Below, piece after piece: positions 1 through 9,018 of a stretch of DNA of 64,000 bases. The stretch is taken from NCBI RefSeq assembly GCF_025273675.1, contig NZ_CP045809.1, positions 2,604,001-2,668,000 of the forward strand, in the 5' to 3' direction. A program made the translations under genes and the position numbers. The DNA comes from Gordonia pseudamarae. GTDB lineage: Bacteria; Actinomycetota; Actinomycetes; Mycobacteriales; Mycobacteriaceae. The notes under the pieces were generated by a model. It did not search any database and was not told the DNA's origin. It was given only the letters and a program-made list of their open reading frames with translations. Position 1 is the stretch's first letter. The number at the start of each line of letters is the position of its first letter.

Positions 1-531
1 CACCGATCCGAAGTACTCGCGGAACAGTTCCGGATGCTCACGCAGACCCGAGTCGGTGTCGAGGAAGATGACACCCTGCTGCTCGAGGTCCTCGCGGATC
101 TGGTGGTAAACCACCTCCGACTCGTACTGTGCGGCCACACCGGCCACCAGTCGCTGCTTCTCGGCCTCGGGGATACCGAGCCGATCGTAGGTGTTCTTGA
201 TGTCGGCGGGCAGCTCGTCCCAGGTGGTGGCCTGCTTCTCGGTGGACCGGACGAAATACTTGATGTTGTCGAAATCGATCTCGTCGAGTCCGGCGCCCCA
301 GTGCGGCATCGGCTTGCGGTCGAAGATCCGCAACGCCTTCAGCCGGGCCTCCAGCATCCAGGCGGGCTCGTCCTTCTTACCGGAGATGTCGGCGACGATC
401 GCCTCGGACAGACCGCGCTGGGCGACGGCGCCGGCGGCGTCGGAATCGACCCAGCCGTAACCGTAGTTACCCAGCGAGGCGATGGTCTCTTCCTGCGTCA
501 TCCCCGTCGGTGCGGGATCGGTGACTGTCAT
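1..531 (-). CDS. sufB: SufB, Fe-S cluster assembly scaffold protein (N-terminal part)
   Basis: This is the N-terminal 177 codons of SufB; the gene runs off the left edge. SufB is the core of the SufBCD complex that builds iron-sulfur clusters in the cytosol. The visible protein starts MTVTDPAPTGMTQEE and contains stretches typical of SufB such as PMPHWGAGLDEIDFD and FVRSTEKQATTWDELP. The ATG at 531-529 overlaps the sufR stop in an ATGA arrangement, so it is translationally coupled to sufR and shares its promoter. The order sufR-sufB matches the mycobacterial suf operon. Because the gene is cut, nothing can be said about its C-terminal half. Confidence 0.93.
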   Translation of the reverse strand, partial: MTVTDPAPTGMTQEETIASLGNYGYGWVDSDAAGAVAQRGLSEAIVADISGKKDEPAWMLEARLKALRIFDRKPMPHWGAGLDEIDFDNIKYFVRSTEKQATTWDELPADIKNTYDRLGIPEAEKQRLVAGVAAQYESEVVYHQIREDLEQQGVIFLDTDSGLREHPELFREYFGSV

Positions 532-1412
532 GACGTTGCCTTTCGAGGTGACGGGTGGTGAACGGCGGCCGCGGGCTGTGCGGTCGGTCGCTCGGCAGAA
601 CATGTCGTGGTCGGAGCGGAATGATCGGGTGGGTCTGCGGTGGACCCGCGGACGCCGGGGGTCCCCGGCGCTCCGGGCCCGCTGAGCGGTACATGGGTGG
701 TGCAGGCACAGTCACCGTTGGCGATGGTGGCCAACCGCTGCACATGCGTACCGAGTAGTTCGGAGAAGACCGCGGTCTCGGCCTCGCAGAGTTCGGGAAA
801 GTCCTCCGCGACGTGTGCCACCGGGCAATGATGCTGGCAGATCTGGATCCCGTTGCCCACCTTCCGGGTGTTCGCCGAGAAACCCGCACCGGTGAGCGCG
901 TCGGCGATCCCCTCGACGGTCCGGGCCACCGACCCGGAATCCGCGGCCGGTACCTCGGCGACGATGCGGGTGATGCGGTCGCGGGCGAAGTCCTCCACGG
1001 CCGTCTGTCCACCGACAGTGCGCAACGCCAGCAGAGCCGCACCCGCCAGATCGTCATAGGCGTGCCGGAGTTTGCCCCGACCGGTGGGGGTGAGCTGGAA
1101 CCACTTGGCCGGGCGGCCACGACCCCGGCGGCCGTAACCGGCCGACGAGGTCTCCACATCGCCCGCCGCCGACAACGCGTCCAGATGCCGACGCACCCCG
1201 GCCGCGCTGATGCCCAGGCGCTCGGCGATCTCACCGGCGGTCAACGGTCCGTCCTCGACGAGCAGCGACACCACCGCAGCACGGGTCTGCCCGTCGTGCG
1301 CGGTATGTGCGGCCAGATCGGCAGAAACCTCTTCGGAGTGCCCTGACCTGGTAGTACGGCGTCGACGGGCGTCGTTCACCGGCAGTTCGGTTCTCTCGCC
1401 CACGGTTTTCAC
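528..1412 (-). CDS. sufR: SufR, Fe-S cluster-sensing repressor of the suf operon
   Basis: DeoR/ArsR-like winged-helix regulator of about 294 aa. The N-terminal helix-turn-helix includes LTAGEIAERLGISAAGVRRH. The C-terminal half carries the cysteine pattern of SufR (CQHHC, then ELCEAE, then GDCACTTHVP), which in the family binds the 4Fe-4S cluster. SufR represses the suf operon when clusters are plentiful. GTG 1412 is chosen as the start; GTG 1403 is an alternative three codons later. The open frame extends further upstream, but that part lacks family-like sequence. The 1412 start lies inside the right arm of a SufR-type operator, so the gene is autoregulated and its leader must be very short. 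It overlaps sufB by 4 nt. Confidence 0.9.
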   Translation of the reverse strand: MKTVGERTELPVNDARRRRTTRSGHSEEVSADLAAHTAHDGQTRAAVVSLLVEDGPLTAGEIAERLGISAAGVRRHLDALSAAGDVETSSAGYGRRGRGRPAKWFQLTPTGRGKLRHAYDDLAGAALLALRTVGGQTAVEDFARDRITRIVAEVPAADSGSVARTVEGIADALTGAGFSANTRKVGNGIQICQHHCPVAHVAEDFPELCEAETAVFSELLGTHVQRLATIANGDCACTTHVPLSGPGAPGTPGVRGSTADPPDHSAPTTTCSAERPTAQPAAAVHHPSPRKATS

Positions 1413-1423
1413 AACACAAGTGT
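1409..1423 (-). promoter_or_regulatory. SufR operator, ACACT-N5-TGTGA
   Basis: Read on the minus strand the bases are ACACT TGTGT TGTGA. This fits exactly the inverted repeat ACACT-N5-TGTGA reported as the SufR site before the M. tuberculosis suf operon. It sits over the start codon of sufR and just downstream of a possible -10 (TACGAC, 1429-1424). Binding there would block transcription initiation. Confidence 0.8.
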
Positions 1424-1496
1424 GTCGTAATTGATTCCCATCTGCCAGCAAGGGTGGCCTTACCCGACCTGTGCCCGGACCCGCCGAAAGGCCAAC

Positions 1497-1502
1497 TAGA
1501 GT
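1497..1502 (+). promoter_or_regulatory. -10 element of the mptB operon, leaderless start
   Basis: TAGAGT fits the actinobacterial TANNNT -10 consensus. It ends 6 nt before the GTG start of mptB. That spacing puts the transcription start at or next to the start codon, the geometry of a leaderless mRNA. No Shine-Dalgarno sequence is visible, which agrees. Confidence 0.55.
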
Positions 1503-1508
1503 CAGACT

Positions 1509-3314
1509 GTGCACGCGACGCCCACCCCGGAGCCGACGCCGTCCCGGTCGTCGGCCGGACGGCGCCTGGCGACACATCTGGGGCTGACCCGCGACCGCGA
1601 ACAACCCGACGCCGACACGATCGGCGACTACGGCAAGGCGCTCGCGCGCCTGCACGACGACGAACGCGAGGTCGGACCGCTCAACGAGCGGGAGAACCTC
1701 CTGCTCAACCGCATCCGGATCTTCGGGGCGACCGGCTCGATCCTGCTGCTCATCGGCTCCCTCGGCACCGGGCAGATCCCGGTTCTGCAGAACCCGGTCG
1801 CCGGCACCCGCGTGCTGTCACTGCCGTCCCGGATGTGGAGTACATCACTGACGCTCACCGTCGCCGGGACCATCATCCTGGTCCTGGCCTGGTTGCTGAT
1901 CGGGCGATTCGCCGTCGGCCGGCTCAGCGTGGAGGTGCTGGCCGGGCGCAGCCCCGCCCGCCGCATGACCCGCAAGCAGGCCGACCGCACGCTGCTGCTG
2001 TGGAGCCTCCCGCTGGTGGTCGCACCGCCCATCATCAGCAAGGACGTCTATTCCTACCTGGCCCAGAGCGCCATCGCGCACCGCGGTATGGACCCCTACG
2101 TGGTGAGCCCGCTCCGCGGTCTGGGCGTCGATCACGTGCTCACCAGGTCCGTGCCCAACCTGTGGCGCGACACCCCCGCGCCGTACGGTCCGCTGTTCCT
2201 GTGGATCGGCGAGGGCATCAGCGAGATCACCGGCAACAACATCACCGCCGCGATATTCCTGCACCGGCTCGTCGCGCTGGCCGGTATCGCCCTGATCGTG
2301 TGGGCCCTGCCCCGGCTGGCCCGCAGGTGCGGGGTGTCCAGTGTCGCCGCGATCTGGCTCGGCGCGATGAATCCGCTGGTGATCATCCATCTGGTGGGCG
2401 GCATCCACAACGAGGCGCTGATGCTCGGGCTGATGCTCGTCGGTCTCGAACTGGGGTTCCGGGCCGTCTACAGTGCCCGGCGGCTGCGCCCGCCGGGGTC
2501 GTGGCTGCCCAGTCACCACGGGTGGTTGCTGATCGCCGGCGCCGCGCTCATCGCGGCCTCGTCCATGGTGAAGATCACATCTCTGCTGGCGATGGGATTC
2601 CTCGGTCTGGCGCTGGCCCAGCGGTGGGGCGCCACTCTACCCGCCCTGCGGCACGCGCCCGTCGGGCAATGGTGGCGACGATCACGCCGGTCGGTGATCG
2701 CCCTGGGCCTGTCGGCCGGTTTCCACACCATTGTGCTGGCCGTCGTGATGGCCGTGATCGGCGCCATCACCGGGCTCGGCTTCGGCTGGATCCACACCGT
2801 CACCACCGGCGGCGTGGTGCGGTCCTGGATGTCGCTGCCCACCGCGGTGTCGGTACTCACCGGAAGCATCGGCCAATCCCTCGGTCTCGGTGACCACACC
2901 CAGACCATCCTCGACACCGCGCGGCCATTGGCGCAGGTTGTGGCGGGTGTGTTCATCCTGCGCTGGATGCTGGCCACACTCAGCGGCCGGATCCATCCGC
3001 TCGGCGCTCTCGGGGTATCGATGGCCACGTTCATCGCCTTTTTCCCGTTCGTACAGCCCTGGTATCTGCTGTGGGCGGTGCTCCCGCTGGCGGCCTGGGC
3101 CACCGGCCCGTGGTTCCGGTCGCTCACCATCCTGATCAGCGCGCTGATCGGCGTGGTGGTGTTGCCGACCGGCGCCAACACCGGCGCCGTGTTCATCGCA
3201 TCCGGGGTGCTGTCCGGGGTCATCGTGGTCGGCGTGCTCACCGCCGTCTTCTTCGAGAACGACCACCTCTGGCGCCGGGGTCGCTTTTTGTCCCGGAGCC
3301 GCACCGGGGAATAG
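1509..3314 (+). CDS. mptB: MptB-type alpha-(1->6)-mannopyranosyltransferase, polytopic membrane protein
   Basis: 601-aa integral membrane GT-C glycosyltransferase. Known MptB enzymes extend the alpha-1,6-mannan core of lipomannan/lipoarabinomannan on the outer face of the membrane, using polyprenyl-phosphate mannose. About 12 hydrophobic segments follow a hydrophilic N-terminus of about 70 residues. The loop SKDVYSYLAQSAIAHRGMDP and the C-terminal FVQPWYLLW are family hallmarks. Position next to sufR and before an ABC transporter and ctaA is the same as for Rv1459c. The GTG start is supported by the -10 box 6 nt upstream. The exact linkage made cannot be told from sequence alone. Confidence 0.85.
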   Translation: MHATPTPEPTPSRSSAGRRLATHLGLTRDREQPDADTIGDYGKALARLHDDEREVGPLNERENLLLNRIRIFGATGSILLLIGSLGTGQIPVLQNPVAGTRVLSLPSRMWSTSLTLTVAGTIILVLAWLLIGRFAVGRLSVEVLAGRSPARRMTRKQADRTLLLWSLPLVVAPPIISKDVYSYLAQSAIAHRGMDPYVVSPLRGLGVDHVLTRSVPNLWRDTPAPYGPLFLWIGEGISEITGNNITAAIFLHRLVALAGIALIVWALPRLARRCGVSSVAAIWLGAMNPLVIIHLVGGIHNEALMLGLMLVGLELGFRAVYSARRLRPPGSWLPSHHGWLLIAGAALIAASSMVKITSLLAMGFLGLALAQRWGATLPALRHAPVGQWWRRSRRSVIALGLSAGFHTIVLAVVMAVIGAITGLGFGWIHTVTTGGVVRSWMSLPTAVSVLTGSIGQSLGLGDHTQTILDTARPLAQVVAGVFILRWMLATLSGRIHPLGALGVSMATFIAFFPFVQPWYLLWAVLPLAAWATGPWFRSLTILISALIGVVVLPTGANTGAVFIASGVLSGVIVVGVLTAVFFENDHLWRRGRFLSRSRTGE

Positions 3315-3324
3315 GCTGAGGGCC

Positions 3325-4313
<989 letters not shown>

Positions 4314-4317
<4 letters not shown>

Positions 4318-5174
4318 CCACACCAGAGTCGATAAACACACCAGAGCAGACCAGCACGCCAGAGCGGACCAACGCACCAGGGACCGACTCGGCCAACCGA
4401 TTCCCGGCCGGCGCGTTCGCCCCCGCACCACGGCCCGCACCCATCACCACCATCCTGACCGCCCAGGCTTGGCTCGAACTCAAGCTGCTGCTGCGCAACG
4501 GCGAGCAACTGCTACTGACCATGTTCATCCCGATCACCGTGCTGATCGGGCTGTGCCTGCTGCCCATCGACGCCGGACTCGGCGCCACCGTGGGCGAACG
4601 CGCCCACGTGATGGTCCCGGCCATCATGACGGTGGCGATCATGTCGACGGCCTTCACCGGCCAGGCCATCGCGGTGGGCTTCGACCGTCGCTACGGCGCG
4701 CTCAAACGGCTCGGTGCCACTCCGATCCCCCGATGGGGCATCATCGCGGGCAAGGCGATCGCCGTCGCCCTCGTCGTCGCCCTGCAGGCAGTGATCCTGG
4801 GCGGAATCGGACTGGCCCTGGGCTGGCGGCCGGATATCGCCGGACTGGCACTGGGCGCGGTGATCATCATGGTGGGCACCGTGACGTTCGCGGCGCTGGG
4901 TCTGCTGCTCGGCGGCACCCTCAAAGCCGAGGTCGTGCTGGCGCTGGCCAATCTGTTGTGGTTCGTGCTGATCGGCATCGGAAGCCTCACCATCGTCGAC
5001 TCCGGCGTGCCCGAGACGGTGCGCCTGGCGGCCCGCTGCGTCCCGTCCGGTGCGCTCACCGAAGCCCTCAGCCGGGCGGCGTCCGGTGGTTTCGACGCCT
5101 TCGGAATCTGTGTATTGCTGATCTGGGCGGCCGTGGCCGCCGCACTCGCCGTAAGGTGGTTCAAGTTCGAATGA
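4314..5174 (+). CDS. ABC-2 type transporter permease (Rv1457c-like)
   Basis: 286-aa permease. A Thr/Pro/Glu-rich N-terminal tail of about 45 residues is followed by six hydrophobic helices, starting near LLLTMFIPITVLIGLCLLP. The layout and the RRYGALKRLGATPIPRW loop are typical of ABC-2 exporters. The ATG overlaps the ATPase stop codon (ATGA at 4314-4317) and its own stop overlaps the ctaA start (5171-5174), so the three genes are tightly coupled. The tail TPESINTPEQTSTPERTNAPG contains near-repeats of a TPE motif and is probably disordered. Substrate unknown. Confidence 0.88.
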
Positions 5175-6193
5175 GTTCCGTCACAGCCCACAACTCACCC
5201 GACACCGACACCTCCGCAGCCTCGCTACCGGCCGGACCGCCCGGCGGCAAACCGTCGATCTTCGACCGGATCCCCGGCTTCGCCCGTCCCACCGACCGGT
5301 TCGTCACCGGCTGGGCGATCGCGCTGCTCGTGTCCAACATCGGAATCGTCGCCACCGGCGGTGCGGTGCGCCTGACCAAATCCGGTCTCGGCTGCCCGAC
5401 CTGGCCACGCTGCACCGCCGAATCGGTGGTCCCGCACGCGGAACTGGGCATCCATGGCGTCATCGAGTTCGGCAACCGGATGCTCACCTGGGTCCTCACG
5501 GTGATCGCCATCGCCACCGTCGTCGCAGTCTGGCGCCACCGCCCGGTCGTCGGCTTCGACCGCAGGCTGTCGGTGCTGCTCGCCCTCGGCATCCCGTTCC
5601 AGGGTGTGATCGGCGGTATCACCGTGCTCACCGATCTCAACCCGTGGATCGTGGCCCTGCACTTCCTGCTGTCGATGGCGCTGGTCTCCGGTGCGACCTG
5701 GCTGGTCTACCGGCTGCGTCACCCGCACCCCTCGGGCGAGGCCACGGGCCCCGACACCAGCGGCTCCCCCGCCCTGATCGCCCGGCTGGGCCGCGACCTG
5801 TCCTGGCTCGTGTACGTGGTGACCTGGGCGGCGACCTACCTGGGCACCGTGGTCACGGGCTCGGGGCCGCACGCCGGCGACGAGGACGCACCCCGCAACG
5901 GGCTCGACCCGGCCAACGCCACCCAACTGCACGCCGACGCCGTGTTCATCCTCCTCGGCGTCGCCCTGGCGCTGGTGATCGGTGCGCGCGCAGCCCGTCT
6001 GGAGCAGTTCCGTGTCACCGCGGTGTTTTTCGGTCTGCTGCTGCTGCAGGGGTTGATCGGTGTGATCCAATACGTCACCGACCTGCCGATCGCACTGGTG
6101 ATCGCACACATGACCGGCAGCGCACTGCTCATCGTCGGAGCCACCTGGCTCGTCATCTCGTTCACCCGCGCCGCCCGCGAACCGGCCCACTGA
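5171..6193 (+). CDS. ctaA: Haem a synthase CtaA (COX15 family)
   Basis: 340-aa membrane protein with eight predicted helices in two four-helix halves. It oxidises the methyl group of haem o to give haem a for aa3-type cytochrome oxidase. The conserved cysteine pair of the first extracellular loop is C75 and C81 in GLGCPTWPRC. The haem-ligand histidines are in the helices around HGVIEFGNRM, ALHFLLSM, QLHADAVF and IAHMTGSAL. It pairs functionally with ctaB, 1.5 kb downstream, which makes haem o. The start overlaps the permease stop by 4 nt. A strong hairpin follows it. Confidence 0.93.
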   Translation: MSSVTAHNSPDTDTSAASLPAGPPGGKPSIFDRIPGFARPTDRFVTGWAIALLVSNIGIVATGGAVRLTKSGLGCPTWPRCTAESVVPHAELGIHGVIEFGNRMLTWVLTVIAIATVVAVWRHRPVVGFDRRLSVLLALGIPFQGVIGGITVLTDLNPWIVALHFLLSMALVSGATWLVYRLRHPHPSGEATGPDTSGSPALIARLGRDLSWLVYVVTWAATYLGTVVTGSGPHAGDEDAPRNGLDPANATQLHADAVFILLGVALALVIGARAARLEQFRVTAVFFGLLLLQGLIGVIQYVTDLPIALVIAHMTGSALLIVGATWLVISFTRAAREPAH

Positions 6194-6223
6194 CCGCAGA
6201 GCCCGGGCCACCGCCGTCGGAGA

Positions 6224-6254
6224 ATGGCCGCATCCCCGACGAGGATGCGGCCAT
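6224..6254. terminator. Hairpin between convergent ctaA and hypothetical gene
   Basis: A perfect 12-bp stem (6224-6235 paired with 6243-6254) closes a 7-nt loop. It lies 30 nt after ctaA on the plus strand and 18 nt after the end of the minus-strand gene at 6273, so it can serve both directions. There is no long T-run on either side, so it is a bidirectional stem-type terminator at best. Confidence 0.65.
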
Positions 6255-6272
6255 ATCGCGTTACCGGAGCCG

Positions 6273-6689
6273 TCAGCCCAGGCCGGGGTCGCGGTACCGG
6301 GGGTTGACGATCGCGGTGTTGCGGGCCTTCGGGAATCGCTTCTGACCGGCCACCCAGCCGGCCATCTTGGCGTAGTGACCCTTCTGCGGGGTGACCGTGG
6401 AGATGAGCTCACGATCCCACTCCTCGGCCGCCTCCAGGCCGTCCACGGCGTCGACGACGGCCTGGGCCGCGGCGACGTCGTCCACCACCCGATCACCGAG
6501 AATGCCGCCGGACTCACCGACGAGGGTGATCCGGACCCCCGCCGCCCCGATCGGCTGCAGCACGGCCTTGGCCGAGCCGCCCTCACGGGCCACGAAACCA
6601 CGCACGGCCGCGAGCAGGTTCTTGGGCACGGTCACCTTCGGCGTGGTCTGCTGTGGGGCTTCGCTGTCGGTGGCGGGCGCGTCAGTCAT
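6273..6689 (-). CDS. Conserved hypothetical protein (Rv1455-like)
   Basis: 138-aa soluble protein without signal peptide or membrane segment. An N-terminal disordered stretch (about 20 residues, rich in Ala, Pro, Thr) precedes an alpha/beta-looking core with GAAGVRITLVGESGGILGDR and a C-terminal RNTAIVNPRYRDPGLG. Position between ctaA and a quinone oxidoreductase matches Rv1455 of M. tuberculosis, a gene of unknown function. ATG 6689 is chosen because the protein becomes family-like from here; an ATG six codons upstream is possible. No function can be assigned. Confidence 0.75.
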   Translation of the reverse strand: MTDAPATDSEAPQQTTPKVTVPKNLLAAVRGFVAREGGSAKAVLQPIGAAGVRITLVGESGGILGDRVVDDVAAAQAVVDAVDGLEAAEEWDRELISTVTPQKGHYAKMAGWVAGQKRFPKARNTAIVNPRYRDPGLG

Positions 6690-6737
6690 GCGGGTCAGCA
6701 TACCGGCAGCCATCGGGGGGCCGTGTACAACAGTGGT

Positions 6738-7703
6738 ATGCGTGCGATACAGGTCACGGCCCACGGCGGCCCCGACGTCCTCATCCCGGCCACCGTCGAC
6801 GATCCGGTGCCCGCACCCGACGAGGTGCTGGTGCGCACGGGTGCGGCGGGGGTCAACTTCATCGACACCTACCTGCGCCGCGGTCTGTACCCGTCGACAC
6901 CGCCGTACATCCCGGGATCGGAGATCGCCGGCACCGTGGTGGCCGTCGGTGCGGCGGTCACCGACCGCCGCGTCGGCGAGCGGGTGGCATCGGTGACGGC
7001 GCCGGGCGGCTACGCCGAACTGGTGTCCGTCCCGGCCGGACGCACCGTCGTCCTGCCTGGCGAGGTGCCCGACGACGTCGCGGGTTCGTCCATGTTGCGG
7101 GGTCTGACCGCGCACTATCTTCTCGACGGCAGTGCGCACCCGCGCGAAGGCGACTCGGTGCTCGTACACGCCGGTGCCGGCGGTGTCGGATTGATCCTCA
7201 CCCAACTCGCCAAGTTGCGTGGGCTGCGGGTCATCACGACCGTCTCCTCCGATGAGAAGGAGACACTGTCGCGGGAGGCGGGGGCCGATCATGTCCTGCG
7301 CTACGATGCAGAACTGACCGCCCGGGTGCGTGAGCTCACCGACGGCCGAGGTGTGGCGGTGACCTACGACGGCGTCGGTGCCGACACCTTCGAGCAGTCC
7401 CTGACCTCGACTGCGGTCCGGGGCACCGTGGTGCTCTACGGCGCGGCGAGCGGTCCGGTACCGCCATTCGACCTGCAACGGCTCAACGGACTGGGTTCGC
7501 TGTCGGTGACCAGGCCGACGTTGGCGCATTTCACCGCGCAGCCGGAGGAATTGTCCTGGCGGGCAGGCGAATTGTTCGGGGCGATCGCCGACGGCAAGGT
7601 CAGTGTGCGGGTGGGCCAACGGTACCCGCTCGCCGACGCCGCTCAGGCTCATCGGGACCTGGAAGCCCGGATCACCACCGGAAGCACCGTATTGATCCCT
7701 TGA
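6738..7703 (+). CDS. qor: NADPH:quinone oxidoreductase, zeta-crystallin-like MDR protein
   Basis: 321-aa medium-chain dehydrogenase/reductase without the catalytic zinc cysteines, as in the quinone oxidoreductase branch. The N-terminal GroES-like domain contains AAGVNFIDTYLRRGLYP. The Rossmann domain carries the nucleotide-binding motif HAGAGGVGLILTQLAK near residue 150 and the late YGAASGPVPPFDL. It reduces quinones with NADPH in the cytosol. The ATG at 6738 follows TACAAC (6726-6731) by 6 nt, suggesting another short-leader or leaderless message. It is the counterpart of Rv1454c. Confidence 0.88.
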   Translation: MRAIQVTAHGGPDVLIPATVDDPVPAPDEVLVRTGAAGVNFIDTYLRRGLYPSTPPYIPGSEIAGTVVAVGAAVTDRRVGERVASVTAPGGYAELVSVPAGRTVVLPGEVPDDVAGSSMLRGLTAHYLLDGSAHPREGDSVLVHAGAGGVGLILTQLAKLRGLRVITTVSSDEKETLSREAGADHVLRYDAELTARVRELTDGRGVAVTYDGVGADTFEQSLTSTAVRGTVVLYGAASGPVPPFDLQRLNGLGSLSVTRPTLAHFTAQPEELSWRAGELFGAIADGKVSVRVGQRYPLADAAQAHRDLEARITTGSTVLIP

Positions 7704-7716
7704 TTCGACGTGTGAA

Positions 7717-8703
7717 TTAGAAGAAGTCGGCGATGGTCTTCATGTTGACGACGGCGTCGATCGCGAGACCGCAGAACAGGACCGCCAGGTACTCGTTGGA
7801 CTGCAGGAACACCTTCAGCGGTGCGACCTCGGCCCCGGCGCGGGTTTCGCTGTACAGCTTGTGCACCCGGCTCAGGAACCAGCCGCCCCCGAGAACCGAC
7901 ACGGCCAGATAGATCCAGCTGGTCGCGGGGATCAGCACCAGCGAGGTGATAACGGTGGCCCACGTGTAGAACAACATCTGGCGGGTGACGCGCTCTTCGG
8001 TCGCGATGACCGGCAGCATCGGCACCCCGGCCGCCTTGTAGTCCTCCTTGTAGCGCATGGCGAGCGCCCAGGTGTGCGGCGGTGTCCAGAAGAAGATCAC
8101 CAGGAACAGCACGATCGGTTCCCAGCTGAGCGAGCCGGTGACCGCGGCCCAGCCGACGAGCGTCGGCATACATCCGGCCGCACCGCCCCACACCACGTTC
8201 TGCCAGGTGCGGCGTTTGAGGATCATCGTATAGACACCGACGTAGAACGCGATGGTGGCCAGCACAAGCAAAGCGCTGAGCAGGTTGGCCGCGAGGGACA
8301 GCACCGCGAACGAGGCGAAACCCAACACGATGCCGAAGATGAGGGCGGCCCGCGTGGACACCGCGTGCCGGGCGATCGGCCTGCGCGCGGTGCGCTTCAT
8401 CTTCTGGTCGATGTCGGCGTCGGCCACCATGTTCAGGGTGTTGGCGCTGCCGGCGCCGAGCCAGCCACCGATCAGGGTGAACACGATCAGCGGGAGTTCG
8501 ACCTCGCCGCGATCGGCCTGCAGCATCACCGGGATCGTCGCCACCAGAAGCAGTTCGATCACGCGGGGCTTGGTGAGCGCGATATAGGCGAGCACGGTGT
8601 CGCGCACGCGCCTCGGCAACGATGGCCGGTCCGAACCCTGCGGTACCGAGGCATCTGTGGGGGCGGCGGAGGACGATCCGCTCACATGTTCCCCAATCCT
8701 CAC
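7717..8703 (-). CDS. ctaB: Protohaem IX farnesyltransferase (haem o synthase)
   Basis: About 328 aa, UbiA-type polyprenyltransferase with eight to nine helices. It adds the farnesyl chain to haem b, giving haem o for CtaA. The first Asp-rich motif is [19 protein letters not shown] and the second is [15 protein letters not shown]. The N-terminal signature is [20 protein letters not shown] 8703 is preferred since GAGGAG lies 5 nt upstream; GTG 8685 and the far upstream codon at 8730 are alternatives. The gene diverges from tkt across a 315-bp gap, as ctaB and tkt do in mycobacteria. Confidence 0.92.
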   Translation of the reverse strand: MRIGEHVSGSSSAAPTDASVPQGSDRPSLPRRVRDTVLAYIALTKPRVIELLLVATIPVMLQADRGEVELPLIVFTLIGGWLGAGSANTLNMVADADIDQKMKRTARRPIARHAVSTRAALIFGIVLGFASFAVLSLAANLLSALLVLATIAFYVGVYTMILKRRTWQNVVWGGAAGCMPTLVGWAAVTGSLSWEPIVLFLVIFFWTPPHTWALAMRYKEDYKAAGVPMLPVIATEERVTRQMLFYTWATVITSLVLIPATSWIYLAVSVLGGGWFLSRVHKLYSETRAGAEVAPLKVFLQSNEYLAVLFCGLAIDAVVNMKTIADFF

Positions 8704-8882
8704 TGGCACTCCTCGTCTGCCTGCGGACACCGATGTCCCGGGGCCGACTGCTCGGCCGACTACTACAGGGAATGGTAGACCGTGCGATCTCGAATCACGG
8801 AATCGCCTGGACCTCGCGATGCCCGACCGGTGCGTTCGGCGTGGTCACCGGGCACCGTGGACTAGAGGAATTGGTCACCTCA

Positions 8883-8915
8883 CCCACGTGCCCCACGTCG
8901 TTAGGTCCACGTGGG
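8883..8915. promoter_or_regulatory. Cluster of CACGT motifs upstream of the tkt promoter
   Basis: CCCACGTG (8883-8890) and CACGTGGG (8908-8915) are inverted copies 17 bp apart, with a third CCCACGT (8892-8898) between them. The cluster ends 24 bp before the tkt -10 box, where an activator or repressor would bind. The protein is unknown. Confidence 0.4.
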
Positions 8916-8939
8916 CGAACCGTCACGCGGCCCGGCGTT

Positions 8940-8945
8940 TAGTCT
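8940..8945 (+). promoter_or_regulatory. -10 element of the tkt operon
   Basis: TAGTCT fits TANNNT. Transcription would begin near 8952, giving a leader of about 67 nt that contains the AGGAG before tkt. A clear -35 is not seen. Confidence 0.45.
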
Positions 8946-9018
8946 GGACTTCAGCAACTGCCCGCAGTTCCTCGTACCAGTGCCGTCGCAGCCCACTCAC
9001 CACAGGAGACACCGCATC

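Larger units (their letters stand above)
8704..9018. other. Divergent promoter region between ctaB and tkt
   Basis: No credible coding sequence. The right half holds three CACGT motifs (8883-8915) and a -10 box for tkt (8940-8945). A Shine-Dalgarno-like AGGAG (9004-9008) stands 10 nt before the tkt GTG. The ctaB promoter should lie in the left half but no clear -10 is evident. Confidence 0.6.
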
